From: Microbacterium sp.
GTDB lineage: Bacteria; Actinomycetota; Actinomycetes; Actinomycetales; Microbacteriaceae
Length of the DNA stretch: 64,000 nucleotides
Assembly: GCA_017306415.1 (NCBI GenBank)
Contig: JAFKIL010000003.1
Coordinates: forward strand, 682,001-746,000
Direction of reading: 5' to 3'
In this document: piece by piece, positions 18,472 to 26,397 of the stretch
Layout: each line of letters begins with the position of its first letter
How positions within the stretch are numbered: position 1 is the stretch's first letter
Made by a program: the position numbers and the translations under genes
The notes under the pieces: model-generated
The model's database searches: none
The model's input: only the letters and a program-made list of their open reading frames with translations
What the model was told of the DNA's origin: nothing

Positions 18472-19104
18472 TCAGATCGCGACGAAGACACCGTCCCGCA
18501 GCACCGGCACGGCGTCGAGGACGGAGAGCTCGGCCGCGGTCAGGACGTCGCCGCGCAGCCCCCGCTCGATGAGCTCCTGCCCCGACCCGCTCGCCGTCAG
18601 CAGATGCCGGACAGCGCCGCGGAGGCCCCGGAACGCCTCGGCCGCGGCCGCCGCCTCGGGCGACGTGTGGTCGATGCCGTGCACGCCGAGGGCGTCCACG
18701 ACGGCGCCCGCGCCGAGCTGGTCCTCCACCGCGAACCGGACGGGAGCCGCGGCATCCTTCTCCGTCCGCTCCCCCGCGGCGACGATCGTGACACTCGTCC
18801 GCGCGCCGCGTCGGTGCTGCTCGTCGCGCACCGCCCGCGCCACAGCCTCGGCATTGCGCAGACCCCCGAGGAGGACCACCGCGCCGGATGCCGCGGCCGC
18901 CCGCGCGATCGGAGCGCCGTTGATCGACACCTCCTCGGCCGCCGCGAGCGGCACGTGCTCGCCTCGGGCGACCGCGACGGCGACGGTCGTGGAGAGGCGG
19001 AGCACGTCGACGACGACCACGACATCGGCGGGAGCGAGCCGGGCGAGACCCTCGGCACCCCACTCCAGACGGACCTGGTAGCGCGCTTGATCGAACGGCG
19101 GCAT
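18472..19104 (-). CDS. 2-phosphosulfolactate phosphatase-like protein (ComB family)
   Basis: A 210-residue ComB-family protein: VVVVVDVLRLSTTVAVA near residues 27-43, GEHVPLAAAEE and LGGLRNAEAVA in the family positions. ComB acts in coenzyme M synthesis in methanogens, but bacterial members are found where coenzyme M is absent, so the physiological substrate is uncertain. It converges on the SprT-like gene with only 18 bases between the stops. Confidence 0.75.
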   Translation of the reverse strand: MPPFDQARYQVRLEWGAEGLARLAPADVVVVVDVLRLSTTVAVAVARGEHVPLAAAEEVSINGAPIARAAAASGAVVLLGGLRNAEAVARAVRDEQHRRGARTSVTIVAAGERTEKDAAAPVRFAVEDQLGAGAVVDALGVHGIDHTSPEAAAAAEAFRGLRGAVRHLLTASGSGQELIERGLRGDVLTAAELSVLDAVPVLRDGVFVAI

Positions 19105-19158
19105 CCCGTCAGCCTACGACCGCGTCGGCGGCCGCCCGGCGCGGTGCGACACTGGAGC

Positions 19159-19692
19159 ATGCGCATCCTGCTCAAGCTCGTCATCGACTGCGATGCGGAT
19201 GCCGCGTGGCGGGCCGTCCACTCGCCCCGAGCCGTCGCGGAGCTCTACGGCCCCCTCCTCCAGCTCGAACCGCTCGCCGAACTGCCCACGTCGTGGGGCG
19301 CGGGCGACGACGTCGCCGTCGGCCTGCGGCTCGCCGGCGTCGTGCCGCTCGGCCGTCAGCTGATCGACCCCAGCGACAGCGAGGTCGAGCACGGGGGGAC
19401 GCGCGTGCGGATCTTCCGCGACACCGGGATCCCGCTGTCCGGCCCGCTGGCCGCGCTGGACGTGTGGGACCACCAGATGGCCATCGCCCCCGCGCCGGGC
19501 GACCCGACCAAGACGCTGTGGCGGGACCGCCTGGTGATCGGGGGCCGCGCGGCTCCCGCCCTCTGGCCCGTGCTGTGGGCGACCTGGCAGTGGCGGGCGG
19601 CCCGCATCCGGGCCCTCGCTCCGACGTGGGCCCACGACCCCGAGCCTCGCGCGGATGCGGTGCCCGGCGCGGATGCGGTGCCCGGCTCCTGA
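19159..19692 (+). CDS. START/SRPBCC-like hypothetical protein
   Basis: A 177-residue protein beginning MRILLKLVIDCDADAAWRAV, a strand-then-helix opening seen in SRPBCC (START-like) folds, followed by alternating strands and a Trp-rich C-terminal helix (WPVLWATWQWRAARIRAL). The last residues repeat the short unit ADAVPG. A ligand-binding role is possible but not shown. It is divergent from the ComB-like gene with 54 bases between starts. Confidence 0.65.
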   Translation: MRILLKLVIDCDADAAWRAVHSPRAVAELYGPLLQLEPLAELPTSWGAGDDVAVGLRLAGVVPLGRQLIDPSDSEVEHGGTRVRIFRDTGIPLSGPLAALDVWDHQMAIAPAPGDPTKTLWRDRLVIGGRAAPALWPVLWATWQWRAARIRALAPTWAHDPEPRADAVPGADAVPGS

Positions 19693-19756
19693 GGTCACCC
19701 GGCGTCCGGCCGTGCCGGCCCGGCCGCCTGTCCGACACCGGGCCTCCGACGTCCGA

Positions 19757-19862
19757 CCGTCCCAAAACACGGAGCCACGGCGCGACACGCCGTGCCGACG
19801 CCCCACGGCCCCGGCGCGGCGTCCTCCCGATCCGCGTTTTCGTACGGGGGCAGCGTGCCGCC
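19757..19862. repeat. 106-bp duplicated element, copy 1
   Basis: A 106-bp unit matching 19980-20085 with 6 differences by direct comparison. Its ends are an imperfect inverted repeat: CCCAAAACACGGA near the left end and TCCGCGTTTTCGTACG near the right. An inner palindrome CACGGCG-CGACA-CGCCGTG is present in this copy. It lies downstream of the START-like gene. Confidence 0.85.
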
Positions 19863-19979
19863 ACGGGCCGCGGCCCCAGCACCCCTCCGTCCCGCCACAC
19901 CTGCGCCCCGCCACCACCGACGCCCCCGCCGTCCAGCCGTCCCCGCCGTCCAGCCGTCTCTGCCGTCCCGCCGTCTGTG

Positions 19980-20085
19980 CCGTCCCAAAACACGGAGCCA
20001 CAGCGCGACACGCCGCGCCGGCACCCCACGGCCCCGGCGCGGCGTCCTCCCGATCCGCGTTTTCGTACTGGGGCGGCGTGCCGCC
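19980..20085. repeat. 106-bp duplicated element, copy 2
   Basis: Second copy in direct orientation, 117 bases after the end of the first. The inner palindrome of copy 1 is weakened here by substitutions, while the outer AAAAC arms are conserved. It ends 36 bases before the stop of the minus-strand ABC permease gene, so it could act in transcription termination of either gene. Confidence 0.85.
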
Positions 20086-20120
20086 CCCCGCCGGCGATCC
20101 CGCCACCACCGGCACCCCGG

Positions 20121-21584
20121 CTACTCGGCGAGCGCGGCGACCGGGGCCACCCGCGTGGCGAGGCGCGTCGGGACGACCGCCGCGATGAGCGTGAGCACGG
20201 CCGTCGCGACGACGATCGCCACGATCGGCCACAGCGGCAGCGCGGGCCACACGAGGTGCGGCGCCGACGGCGCGTCCGGGTTCACGGGCACGGAACCGAG
20301 GAGCGACTGCGCCCCCGCCCAGCCGTAGGCGACGCCCAGCACCAGGCCGGTGGCCACCGCGGCGATCGTCACGTGAGCGGCCTCCAGGAGGACGAGGCGG
20401 CGCACCTGCGCGTTCGACAGCCCCAGTGCGCGGAGCAGTCCGAGCTCGCGGCGGCGCTGCACGACGCCGAGCGTGAGGAGGTTCACGAGGCCGACCGCCG
20501 CAATCACCGCGGAGACGGCGACCAGGCCCATCATGATGGACGAGAACGTGTCGAGCACGGTGCCGAGCTCGCGCGGCATCTCGCCGCCGGCCGCGGCGGT
20601 CATGACGGCCTTGGTCGACTCGATCGCCACCGCGAACATCGTCACGAGCGTGACGCCCATGACGACGCCGATCGCCATGCGGCTGGAACGCTCCGGATAC
20701 CGCAGCGCGTTCTCCGCGGCGAGGCGCGCGGTCGCCGAGCGTCCGAAGGCGCGTCCGACCAGTCGCAGCACCGGCGGCATGACGAGGGTCGCGCCGATCG
20801 CGATGCCGGTGAACGACAGGATGCCCCCGACGAAGCCCACCAGCACCCCGAGCGGCGACACCAGCCCGACGAGCACGCCCACGGCGAGGAGCGCCGCGCC
20901 GATCGCGAACAGGACGATGGCGGCGGCGTTGCGCGCCGGGCGGCGGACGACCTGTTCGCGCGTCGCCTCGACGGAGCCGCCGAGCGCCTGGAGCGGGGTG
21001 ACCGACAGCACGCGGCGGGACCCGGCCCAGGCCGCGACCCACGTGGTGAGCGCGACCACGACGGCGGGGATCAGGACGACCGGCTGGGCCACCGCGTATG
21101 AGACGTCCGTCAGTCCGAGGAGCGCGTTCGTGAGGACGACGCCGCCGGCGGCGAGCCCGGTGCCGACGACGAGGCCGAGGAAGGCCCCGATCGCCCCCAC
21201 GACGAGTCCCTGCCGGGCCACTTCGCCGCGCTGCGACTGCGCGGAGGCGCCGATGAGCCGCAGCAGCGCGATGCGGCGGGTGCGTCCCGCCACGACGGTC
21301 GAGAACGTGTTCGCCGTGACGATCGCCGCGACGTACACCGCGACCCCGACGAGGATGAACGTCATGAACCCGAGCACGAAGGCGAGGGTGCCGCTGTTCC
21401 CGATGTAGGGATCGGCGCGCAGCATGGCGCCGATGTAGCCGGTGGCCGAGATGAGGATCACGCCGAACGCGGCCGAGATCGCCGACACGAGGATGCTGGC
21501 ACCCATGCCGCGTTCGCGGAGCCACGCCAGCGACGCCGATTGCGGGGTCCGCGGCATCCGCGCCGTGACCGTCGCCGCGCTCAC
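20121..21584 (-). CDS. FtsX/MacB-type ABC transporter permease
   Basis: A 487-residue permease with two FtsX-like membrane blocks (residues about 25-230 and 255-487) and almost no large extracytoplasmic domain. The loops TRRIALLRLIGASAQSQRG and RRELGLLRALGLSNAQVRR are the coupling-helix regions that contact the ATPase. The first ATG gives a cytoplasmic N-terminus before WLRERGMGASILVSAISAAFG. It overlaps the ATPase gene by 4 bases. Such pairs often export peptides or give resistance to cell-wall-active compounds, frequently under a nearby two-component system. Confidence 0.88.
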   Translation of the reverse strand: MSAATVTARMPRTPQSASLAWLRERGMGASILVSAISAAFGVILISATGYIGAMLRADPYIGNSGTLAFVLGFMTFILVGVAVYVAAIVTANTFSTVVAGRTRRIALLRLIGASAQSQRGEVARQGLVVGAIGAFLGLVVGTGLAAGGVVLTNALLGLTDVSYAVAQPVVLIPAVVVALTTWVAAWAGSRRVLSVTPLQALGGSVEATREQVVRRPARNAAAIVLFAIGAALLAVGVLVGLVSPLGVLVGFVGGILSFTGIAIGATLVMPPVLRLVGRAFGRSATARLAAENALRYPERSSRMAIGVVMGVTLVTMFAVAIESTKAVMTAAAGGEMPRELGTVLDTFSSIMMGLVAVSAVIAAVGLVNLLTLGVVQRRRELGLLRALGLSNAQVRRLVLLEAAHVTIAAVATGLVLGVAYGWAGAQSLLGSVPVNPDAPSAPHLVWPALPLWPIVAIVVATAVLTLIAAVVPTRLATRVAPVAALAE

Positions 21585-22360
21585 GCGGTCACCGCCGCGG
21601 CGGTACCGAGCTCGGCGGCGAGCATGTACGCCGCGATCTCCTCGGGCGACTGGTGCGGCTTGTCGGCGACGACGCGGCCGTCGCCGAGGAACAGCACGCG
21701 GTCGGCGTGACCGGCGGCCACCGGGTCGTGGGTCACCATGGCGATCGACTGCCCGTGCTCGCGGGATGCCGCCTGCAGCAGCGCGAGCACCTCGCGGCCG
21801 CTGCGCGAGTCGAGGTTCCCGGTGGGCTCGTCGGCGAAGACGAGATCGGGCGCCGTGGCGAGCGCGCGGGCGATCGCGACGCGCTGCTGCTGACCGCCGG
21901 ACAGCTCATGGGGCCGGTGCCGCAGCCGGGAGCCGAGGCCGAGCGATTCCACGAGCCCGTCGATGCGCGCCCGCTCGAGCGCCGACGGGCGACGGCCGTC
22001 GAGGTCGAACGGCAGCAGGATGTTCCCCATCGCGTCGAGGGTGGGCACGAGGTTGAAGGCCTGGAAGACGAACCCGACGCGCCGGCGGCGCAGGATCGTG
22101 AGCTCGAGGTCGGACAGCCCGGTGATGTCGGTGTCGCCGATCCACGTGCGCCCCGAGGTCGGGGCATCGAGCCCCGCCATGATGTGCATGAGGGTGGACT
22201 TGCCCGATCCGGACGGCCCCATGATCGCGGTGAACTCTCCGCGACGGATGCCGACGCTCACGCCGTCGAGCGCGCGCACCTGCCCCTCGCCGGTCCCGTA
22301 GGTCTTGGTCAGCTGCTGCACGCGGGCGGCGAGGCCCAGCTCGGTCGTTGTGATCTCCAT
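21581..22360 (-). CDS. ABC transporter ATP-binding protein (MacB type)
   Basis: A 259-residue ATPase: Walker A GPSGSGKST, Q-loop FVFQAFNLVPTL, signature ELSGGQQQRVAIARAL, Walker B LVFADEPTG, and H-loop MVTHDPVAA. A C-terminal extension of about 20 residues (ADKPHQSPEEIAAYML) follows. The start at MEITTTEL was preferred to an ATG seven codons upstream, which lies in the promoter region. It heads a two-gene unit with the permease. The upstream gap contains a family A palindromic element and the divergent hemerythrin-like gene. Confidence 0.92.
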   Translation of the reverse strand: MEITTTELGLAARVQQLTKTYGTGEGQVRALDGVSVGIRRGEFTAIMGPSGSGKSTLMHIMAGLDAPTSGRTWIGDTDITGLSDLELTILRRRRVGFVFQAFNLVPTLDAMGNILLPFDLDGRRPSALERARIDGLVESLGLGSRLRHRPHELSGGQQQRVAIARALATAPDLVFADEPTGNLDSRSGREVLALLQAASREHGQSIAMVTHDPVAAGHADRVLFLGDGRVVADKPHQSPEEIAAYMLAAELGTAAAVTA

Positions 22361-22443
22361 GCCTCCGACGCTACGAAGCACGACGTGCGCGCGCGTCGGC
22401 CGGGCGAGGCATCCGCGTACATCCAGAGGATGATCCCGGTCCG

Positions 22444-22553
22444 CGTACCGTTCTCAGGATCGCCGGTGGTCGCCGCGCGACGCGGCTCCGGCGGGCTCGC
22501 GTTTTCCGCCCCCGTCACCGGACAGCCGTCCATTCGATCCTGAGAACGGTACG
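22444..22553. repeat. Palindromic element, family A copy 2
   Basis: A 110-bp element bounded by a perfect 19-bp inverted repeat: CGTACCGTTCTCAGGATCG at 22444-22462 and its complement at 22535-22553. Inside the arms CCGGTG (22463-22468) can also pair with CACCGG (22516-22521). The arms match copy 1 at 5837-5938, the core does not. It lies in the divergent gap between the ABC ATPase and the hemerythrin-like gene, ending about 30 bases before a likely -10 box (TAGCTT, 22582-22587). Confidence 0.87.
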
Positions 22554-22613
22554 GGCCCTTTCGCCGACGACGGATGCTGAGTAGCTTCGAGCCACCAGGT
22601 GAGAGGAGCCGCG

Positions 22614-23303
22614 ATGCCCGCCACACCCCTGCCTCCCAGCGGCGATCGGCCGACGCCCGCCGCGACGTGCGACGCGAGCGGCATGGCCGAGATCCATCGC
22701 ATGTTCCGGATGGGCTTCGGCGAGGCCCCGGATCTGATCGCGGGCGTCGAGGCCGCGGACGTCGAGCACGCCGGCGTCGTCGCAGACCAGCTGGACCTGC
22801 TGTCCGTCGGGCTCCACGGACACCACCAAGGCGAGGACGAACGCCTGTGGGACGTCCTCGCCGAGCGCGCGCCGGGCTGCGCCGCGCACGTCGAGCGGAT
22901 GAAGGCGCAGCACGCCGAGATGCTCGTGCACCTCTCGGCGATCGACGATGCCCTGCCCGCGTGGCGCATCGCCCCGACACCCTCGACCGCGGCCCCGCTG
23001 CTCGCTGCGATCGCGGGCGTCAACGCCGCGCTCGCCGTGCACCTCCCCGACGAGGAGACGAACATCGTGCCCGTCATGGAGACCGTGATCACCGAACCCG
23101 AGGTGGAGTGGTTCGCCGAGCACGGGCGCCGCTCGATTCCGAAGGGGCAGTCCTGGTACGCGATGGGGCTCATCCTCGCCTCGCAACCGGACGGGGGCGA
23201 CGCATGGCTGCGCAAGAACCTGCCCGCTCCGGCACGGCTGGCATGGCGCTGGATCGGCAGGCCCAGGTATGCCGCGCGCCGTGCCGCGCTCGAGGGGCGC
23301 TGA
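22614..23303 (+). CDS. Hemerythrin-like (HHE domain) protein
   Basis: A 229-residue four-helix-type protein with His/Glu motifs of HHE cation-binding domains: EIHRMFRMGF near 26-35, LLSVGLHGHHQGEDERLW near 64-81, MKAQHAEMLVHL near 105, and HLPDEETNIVPVM near 145-157. Such proteins bind a di-iron centre and sense or carry oxygen or NO, or buffer iron. A good Shine-Dalgarno (GAGAGGA) precedes the ATG at 22614, and TAGCTT at 22582 fits a -10 box. It is divergent from the ABC pair and convergent with the response regulator. Confidence 0.82.
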   Translation: MPATPLPPSGDRPTPAATCDASGMAEIHRMFRMGFGEAPDLIAGVEAADVEHAGVVADQLDLLSVGLHGHHQGEDERLWDVLAERAPGCAAHVERMKAQHAEMLVHLSAIDDALPAWRIAPTPSTAAPLLAAIAGVNAALAVHLPDEETNIVPVMETVITEPEVEWFAEHGRRSIPKGQSWYAMGLILASQPDGGDAWLRKNLPAPARLAWRWIGRPRYAARRAALEGR

Positions 23304-23315
23304 CTCCGGCCCGGC

Positions 23316-23972
23316 CTACGCCAGGCCGTGCTCGAACGCGAAGACGACGAGCTGCACGCGGTCACGGAGGGCGAGCTTCGCGAGGATGCGGCTGATGTGC
23401 GTCTTGACAGTGGCCTCGGAGAGGAACTCCCTCGCCGCGATCTCGGCGTTGGAGAGCCCGCGGGCGGCGAGCGCGAAGATCTCCCGCTCGCGGTCGGTGA
23501 GGTCGTCGTAGGTCGCGGGCACCGCGCGGGACGCATCGCCGAACCGCGCGAACAGCTCCCGGGTCGCGGATGCGGCGATCACGGCGGAGCCCGCATGCAC
23601 GGTGCGGATCGCGGCGAGGAGGAACTCCGGATCGGCGTCCTTGAGGAGGAACCCGCTCGCGCCCTGCCGGATCGCACGGGCTGCGGCCTCGTCGAGGTCG
23701 AACGTGGTGAGCATGACGATGCGCGGCGGATCGGGGTCGCGCAGGAGCTCGGCGGTCGCGCCCAGCCCGTCGAGCACCGGCATCCGGATGTCCATCAGCA
23801 CGACGTCCGGACGCGTCGCCCGCACGACGCCGATCGCCTCCCTGCCGTCGGACGCCTCGCCCACGACCGCGAGGTCGGGCTGGGAGTCGACCAGCATCCG
23901 GATCCCCGCGCGGAACAGCGCCTGGTCGTCGACCAGAACGACGCGGATCGGACGATCACCCTCCGCGGTCAT
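23316..23972 (-). CDS. NarL/FixJ-type response regulator
   Basis: A 218-residue regulator. The receiver has DD at 15-16, phospho-acceptor Asp61 (VVLMDIRMP) and Lys111 (FLLKDADPE). The LuxR-type HTH is C-terminal (LTDREREIFALAARGLSNAEIA and ATVKTHISRILAKL). It overlaps the histidine kinase by 4 bases (ATGA). Its closeness to the MacB-type ABC pair suggests that the pair may be its target, although the hemerythrin-like gene lies between. Confidence 0.93.
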   Translation of the reverse strand: MTAEGDRPIRVVLVDDQALFRAGIRMLVDSQPDLAVVGEASDGREAIGVVRATRPDVVLMDIRMPVLDGLGATAELLRDPDPPRIVMLTTFDLDEAAARAIRQGASGFLLKDADPEFLLAAIRTVHAGSAVIAASATRELFARFGDASRAVPATYDDLTDREREIFALAARGLSNAEIAAREFLSEATVKTHISRILAKLALRDRVQLVVFAFEHGLA

Positions 23973-25150
23973 GCGACGACCTCCACCGGGATCGACGCGC
24001 GCACGACGAACGACCCGTCCTCGGCCGCGGCCTCGAGCGTCCCGCCGGCGAGCTGCGCGCGCTCCCGCATCCCGATCACACCGTGCCCCGCACCCGGCGC
24101 GGCGTCCCCCTGCGACGGGTTGTGCACCTCGAGGTCGACCCGGGTCGCCAGCCACGCGAGCCGGACGGTGACCGGGCCCCCATCGCCGTGACGGAGGGCG
24201 TTGGTGAGGGCCTCCTGCAGGATGCGGTACACCGCCAGCTGCACGGCGGCGGGGGGATCCGCGGCCGGCGCCGGATCGACGTCGACGCGCAGGTCGACGC
24301 CGGCCGCCCGCACCTGCGCGTAGACGGCCTCGAGGTCGGCGATCATCGGCTGAGGCCCGGCCGACTGGCTGTGCCGCAGCTGGGTGAGCAGGACCCGCAC
24401 GTCGGCGAGCGCCGCGCGCGCCGTGCCGGAGATCGTGCCGAGCGCGGCAGAGGCCGCCTCCGGGTCGGATGCCGCGGCGTAGCGCGCGCCGTCCGCCTGG
24501 GCGATCACGACCGCGAGCGAGTGGGCGACCACGTCGTGCATGTCGCGGGCGATGCGCACGCGCTCCACCTCGGCGCTCGCCTCGGCCTCGGCACGCTCCT
24601 GCGCGAGGCGGTTCGCGCGCGCCCGCATGCCGGTGCGCACGAGCGCGCCGGCGGTCCAGGCCAGGAGGAGCGCGAAGGTCGCGGCGACCAGGACCGCGAC
24701 GCCCACGGTCACGGTCTGCAGCGTCAGGCCCGCCGCGCCGAGCACGAAGAAGATGTATGCGGTCGCGACGACGGCGCCGCCGATCGCCGACGCGAAGCCG
24801 AGCCAGAACACGACGCGCGACCCGTACGCCGCGGTCGCGTACAGCACGCCGAAGACGGCGACGTCGATGAGCGCGGGGGGATGGCTCGCGCTCATCTGCA
24901 CGACCGCGGCGACCCACGCGACGGCGAGGGCGAGAGGTGGTGACAGACGGCGGATGGCGAGCGACGCGCCGAAGCCCACGCACACGACCAGGGTGGCCGC
25001 GGTCGATCCGCTGATGAACCGATCGGGCAGGCTCGTGAGGAATCCCGCCATCGCCAGCACGACGGCGACCGAGACGTCCACCACGATCTGATGGGTCTTC
25101 AGCGGCCGGAACACCCTCTCACGGTACGGGAGGGCTCCGGGGTGCGGCAT
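23969..25150 (-). CDS. Sensor histidine kinase (HisKA_3 type)
   Basis: A 393-residue membrane kinase with about five hydrophobic segments (residues 23-175), a short coiled segment, HisKA_3 with His205 (ARDMHDVVAHSLAVV), and an HATPase domain (ILQEALTNALRHGDGG, GHGVIGMRERAQLAGG). No extracytoplasmic sensor domain is visible. The ATG at 25150 (MPHPGALPYRERVF) is chosen; a GTG at 25114 is an alternative 12 codons in. It is cognate to the response regulator that overlaps it. Confidence 0.9.
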   Translation of the reverse strand: MPHPGALPYRERVFRPLKTHQIVVDVSVAVVLAMAGFLTSLPDRFISGSTAATLVVCVGFGASLAIRRLSPPLALAVAWVAAVVQMSASHPPALIDVAVFGVLYATAAYGSRVVFWLGFASAIGGAVVATAYIFFVLGAAGLTLQTVTVGVAVLVAATFALLLAWTAGALVRTGMRARANRLAQERAEAEASAEVERVRIARDMHDVVAHSLAVVIAQADGARYAAASDPEAASAALGTISGTARAALADVRVLLTQLRHSQSAGPQPMIADLEAVYAQVRAAGVDLRVDVDPAPAADPPAAVQLAVYRILQEALTNALRHGDGGPVTVRLAWLATRVDLEVHNPSQGDAAPGAGHGVIGMRERAQLAGGTLEAAAEDGSFVVRASIPVEVVA

Positions 25151-25271
25151 CCGCCGCCGGATGTATCCGCACGCCGCCCCGCGATCCGCGGCCGGCGCGC
25201 CTCGGACCATTGACGCGACCGGGCTCCGCCCACGACGATGACCCAAAGAGACCAGGGGTGAGGGAGCAGCG

Positions 25272-26120
25272 ATGACGACGGTACGAGCAGCCATCAGCCA
25301 GACCACGTGGACGGGCGACAAGGACTCGATGCTCGACAAGCACGAGGGCTTCGCGCGGGATGCCGCAGCCCAGGGCGCCCAGGCGGTGTGCTTCCAGGAG
25401 CTCTTCTACGGTCCGTACTTCGGGATCACGCAGGACAAGAAGTACTACCGCTTCGCCGAGCCGGCCGACGGCCCCATCGTGCAGCGCTTCGCCGCACTCG
25501 CGAAGGAGCTCGGCACCGTCATGGTGCTGCCGATCTACGAGGAGGCGCAGACCGGCGTCTACTACAACACGTCGGTGCTGGTGGATGCCGACGGCACGGT
25601 TCTCGGCAAGTACCGCAAGCATCACCTCCCGCACCTCGACCGGTTCTGGGAGAAGTTCTACTTCCGGCCGGGCAACCTCGGCTACCCGGTGTTCGACACG
25701 GCCGTCGGACGGGTGGGGATGTACATCTGCTACGACCGCCACTTCCCCGAGGGATGGCGAGAACTCGGTCTGGGCGACGCGCACATCGTGTTCAATCCGA
25801 ACGCGACCAAACCGGGGCTGTCCAACCGCCTGTGGGAGGTGGAGGGCCCGGCGGCCGCGGTCGCCAACGGCTACTTCGTGCTGCAGCCGAACCGGGTCGG
25901 ACGCGAGGACAACGAGTACGGCGACCTCGCGGTCGACTTCTACGGCACGAGTCAGGTCATCGACCCGCGCGGGAACTTCGTCGGGGAGCGGGGCTCGAGC
26001 GAGCACGAGGAGCTGCTCGTGCGCGACCTCGACCTGGACATGGTGCAGCAGATGCGCGACGACTGGCAGTTCTACCGAGACCGCCGGCCCGACTCCTACA
26101 CGAGGATCGCGCAGCCATGA
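25272..26120 (+). CDS. Nitrilase-family amidohydrolase, probable beta-ureidopropionase / N-carbamoyl hydrolase
   Basis: A 282-residue carbon-nitrogen hydrolase with the Glu-Lys-Cys triad visible: E43 (CFQELFYG), K116 (KYRKHHLP) and C153 (ICYDRHFPE). The sequence HLPHLDRFWEKFYFRPG resembles beta-ureidopropionases and N-carbamoyl-amino-acid amidohydrolases, which release CO2, ammonia and an amino acid. Its place directly before a hydantoinase fits the second hydrolytic step of pyrimidine or hydantoin breakdown; N-carbamoylputrescine is a less likely alternative substrate. A purine-rich Shine-Dalgarno (GGGTGAGGGAG) precedes the ATG. Confidence 0.86.
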   Translation: MTTVRAAISQTTWTGDKDSMLDKHEGFARDAAAQGAQAVCFQELFYGPYFGITQDKKYYRFAEPADGPIVQRFAALAKELGTVMVLPIYEEAQTGVYYNTSVLVDADGTVLGKYRKHHLPHLDRFWEKFYFRPGNLGYPVFDTAVGRVGMYICYDRHFPEGWRELGLGDAHIVFNPNATKPGLSNRLWEVEGPAAAVANGYFVLQPNRVGREDNEYGDLAVDFYGTSQVIDPRGNFVGERGSSEHEELLVRDLDLDMVQQMRDDWQFYRDRRPDSYTRIAQP

Positions 26121-26173
26121 CCCCGCTGCCCGCGTGTGACGGTCCGACGTCAAGGCGATCGCTGCGCGATCAC

Positions 26174-26375
26174 GCCGCCGGTGCCGCAGTCCCGCGGCGC
26201 CCTTCGGGCGGCGCCCGCCAGTCCCGATGCCTGCGGCACCGGCGGCCTGACCGCTCCGCCATGACCCAGGCGCACCGCGGAGCGCTGCGGGGCTCCGCAT
26301 CGCTGGCATCGGGACTGGCGGGAGCGCCGGCCGCGAGGCCGACGCGGGGGCATGCGATGCGGAGCCCCGCAGCGC
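26174..26375. repeat. Three interlocked perfect inverted repeats
   Basis: Between the nitrilase and hydantoinase genes lie three perfect inverted repeats whose arms interleave: 16 bp at 26174-26189 with 26231-26246; 17 bp at 26214-26230 with 26306-26322; and 22 bp at 26282-26303 with 26354-26375. Inside the first, CGCCC-TTC-GGGCG (about 26199-26211) forms a tight inner hairpin. The pairs cannot all form as simple nested stems, because each overlaps the next. Few bases remain before the hydantoinase start at 26398. If transcribed with the operon it would be a large structured intercistronic RNA. Confidence 0.85.
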
Positions 26376-26397
26376 GCAGCGAAAGGCGGGATGAGGA

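Larger units (their letters stand above)
19693..20120. other. Convergent intergenic region rich in repeats
   Basis: This 428-base gap between convergent genes has no convincing coding sequence. It holds two copies of a 106-bp element and, between them (about 19927-19985), a run of seven imperfect GCCGTCC-type units of 7-9 bases. Long open frames exist on both strands but have biased, low-complexity translations. Confidence 0.7.
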
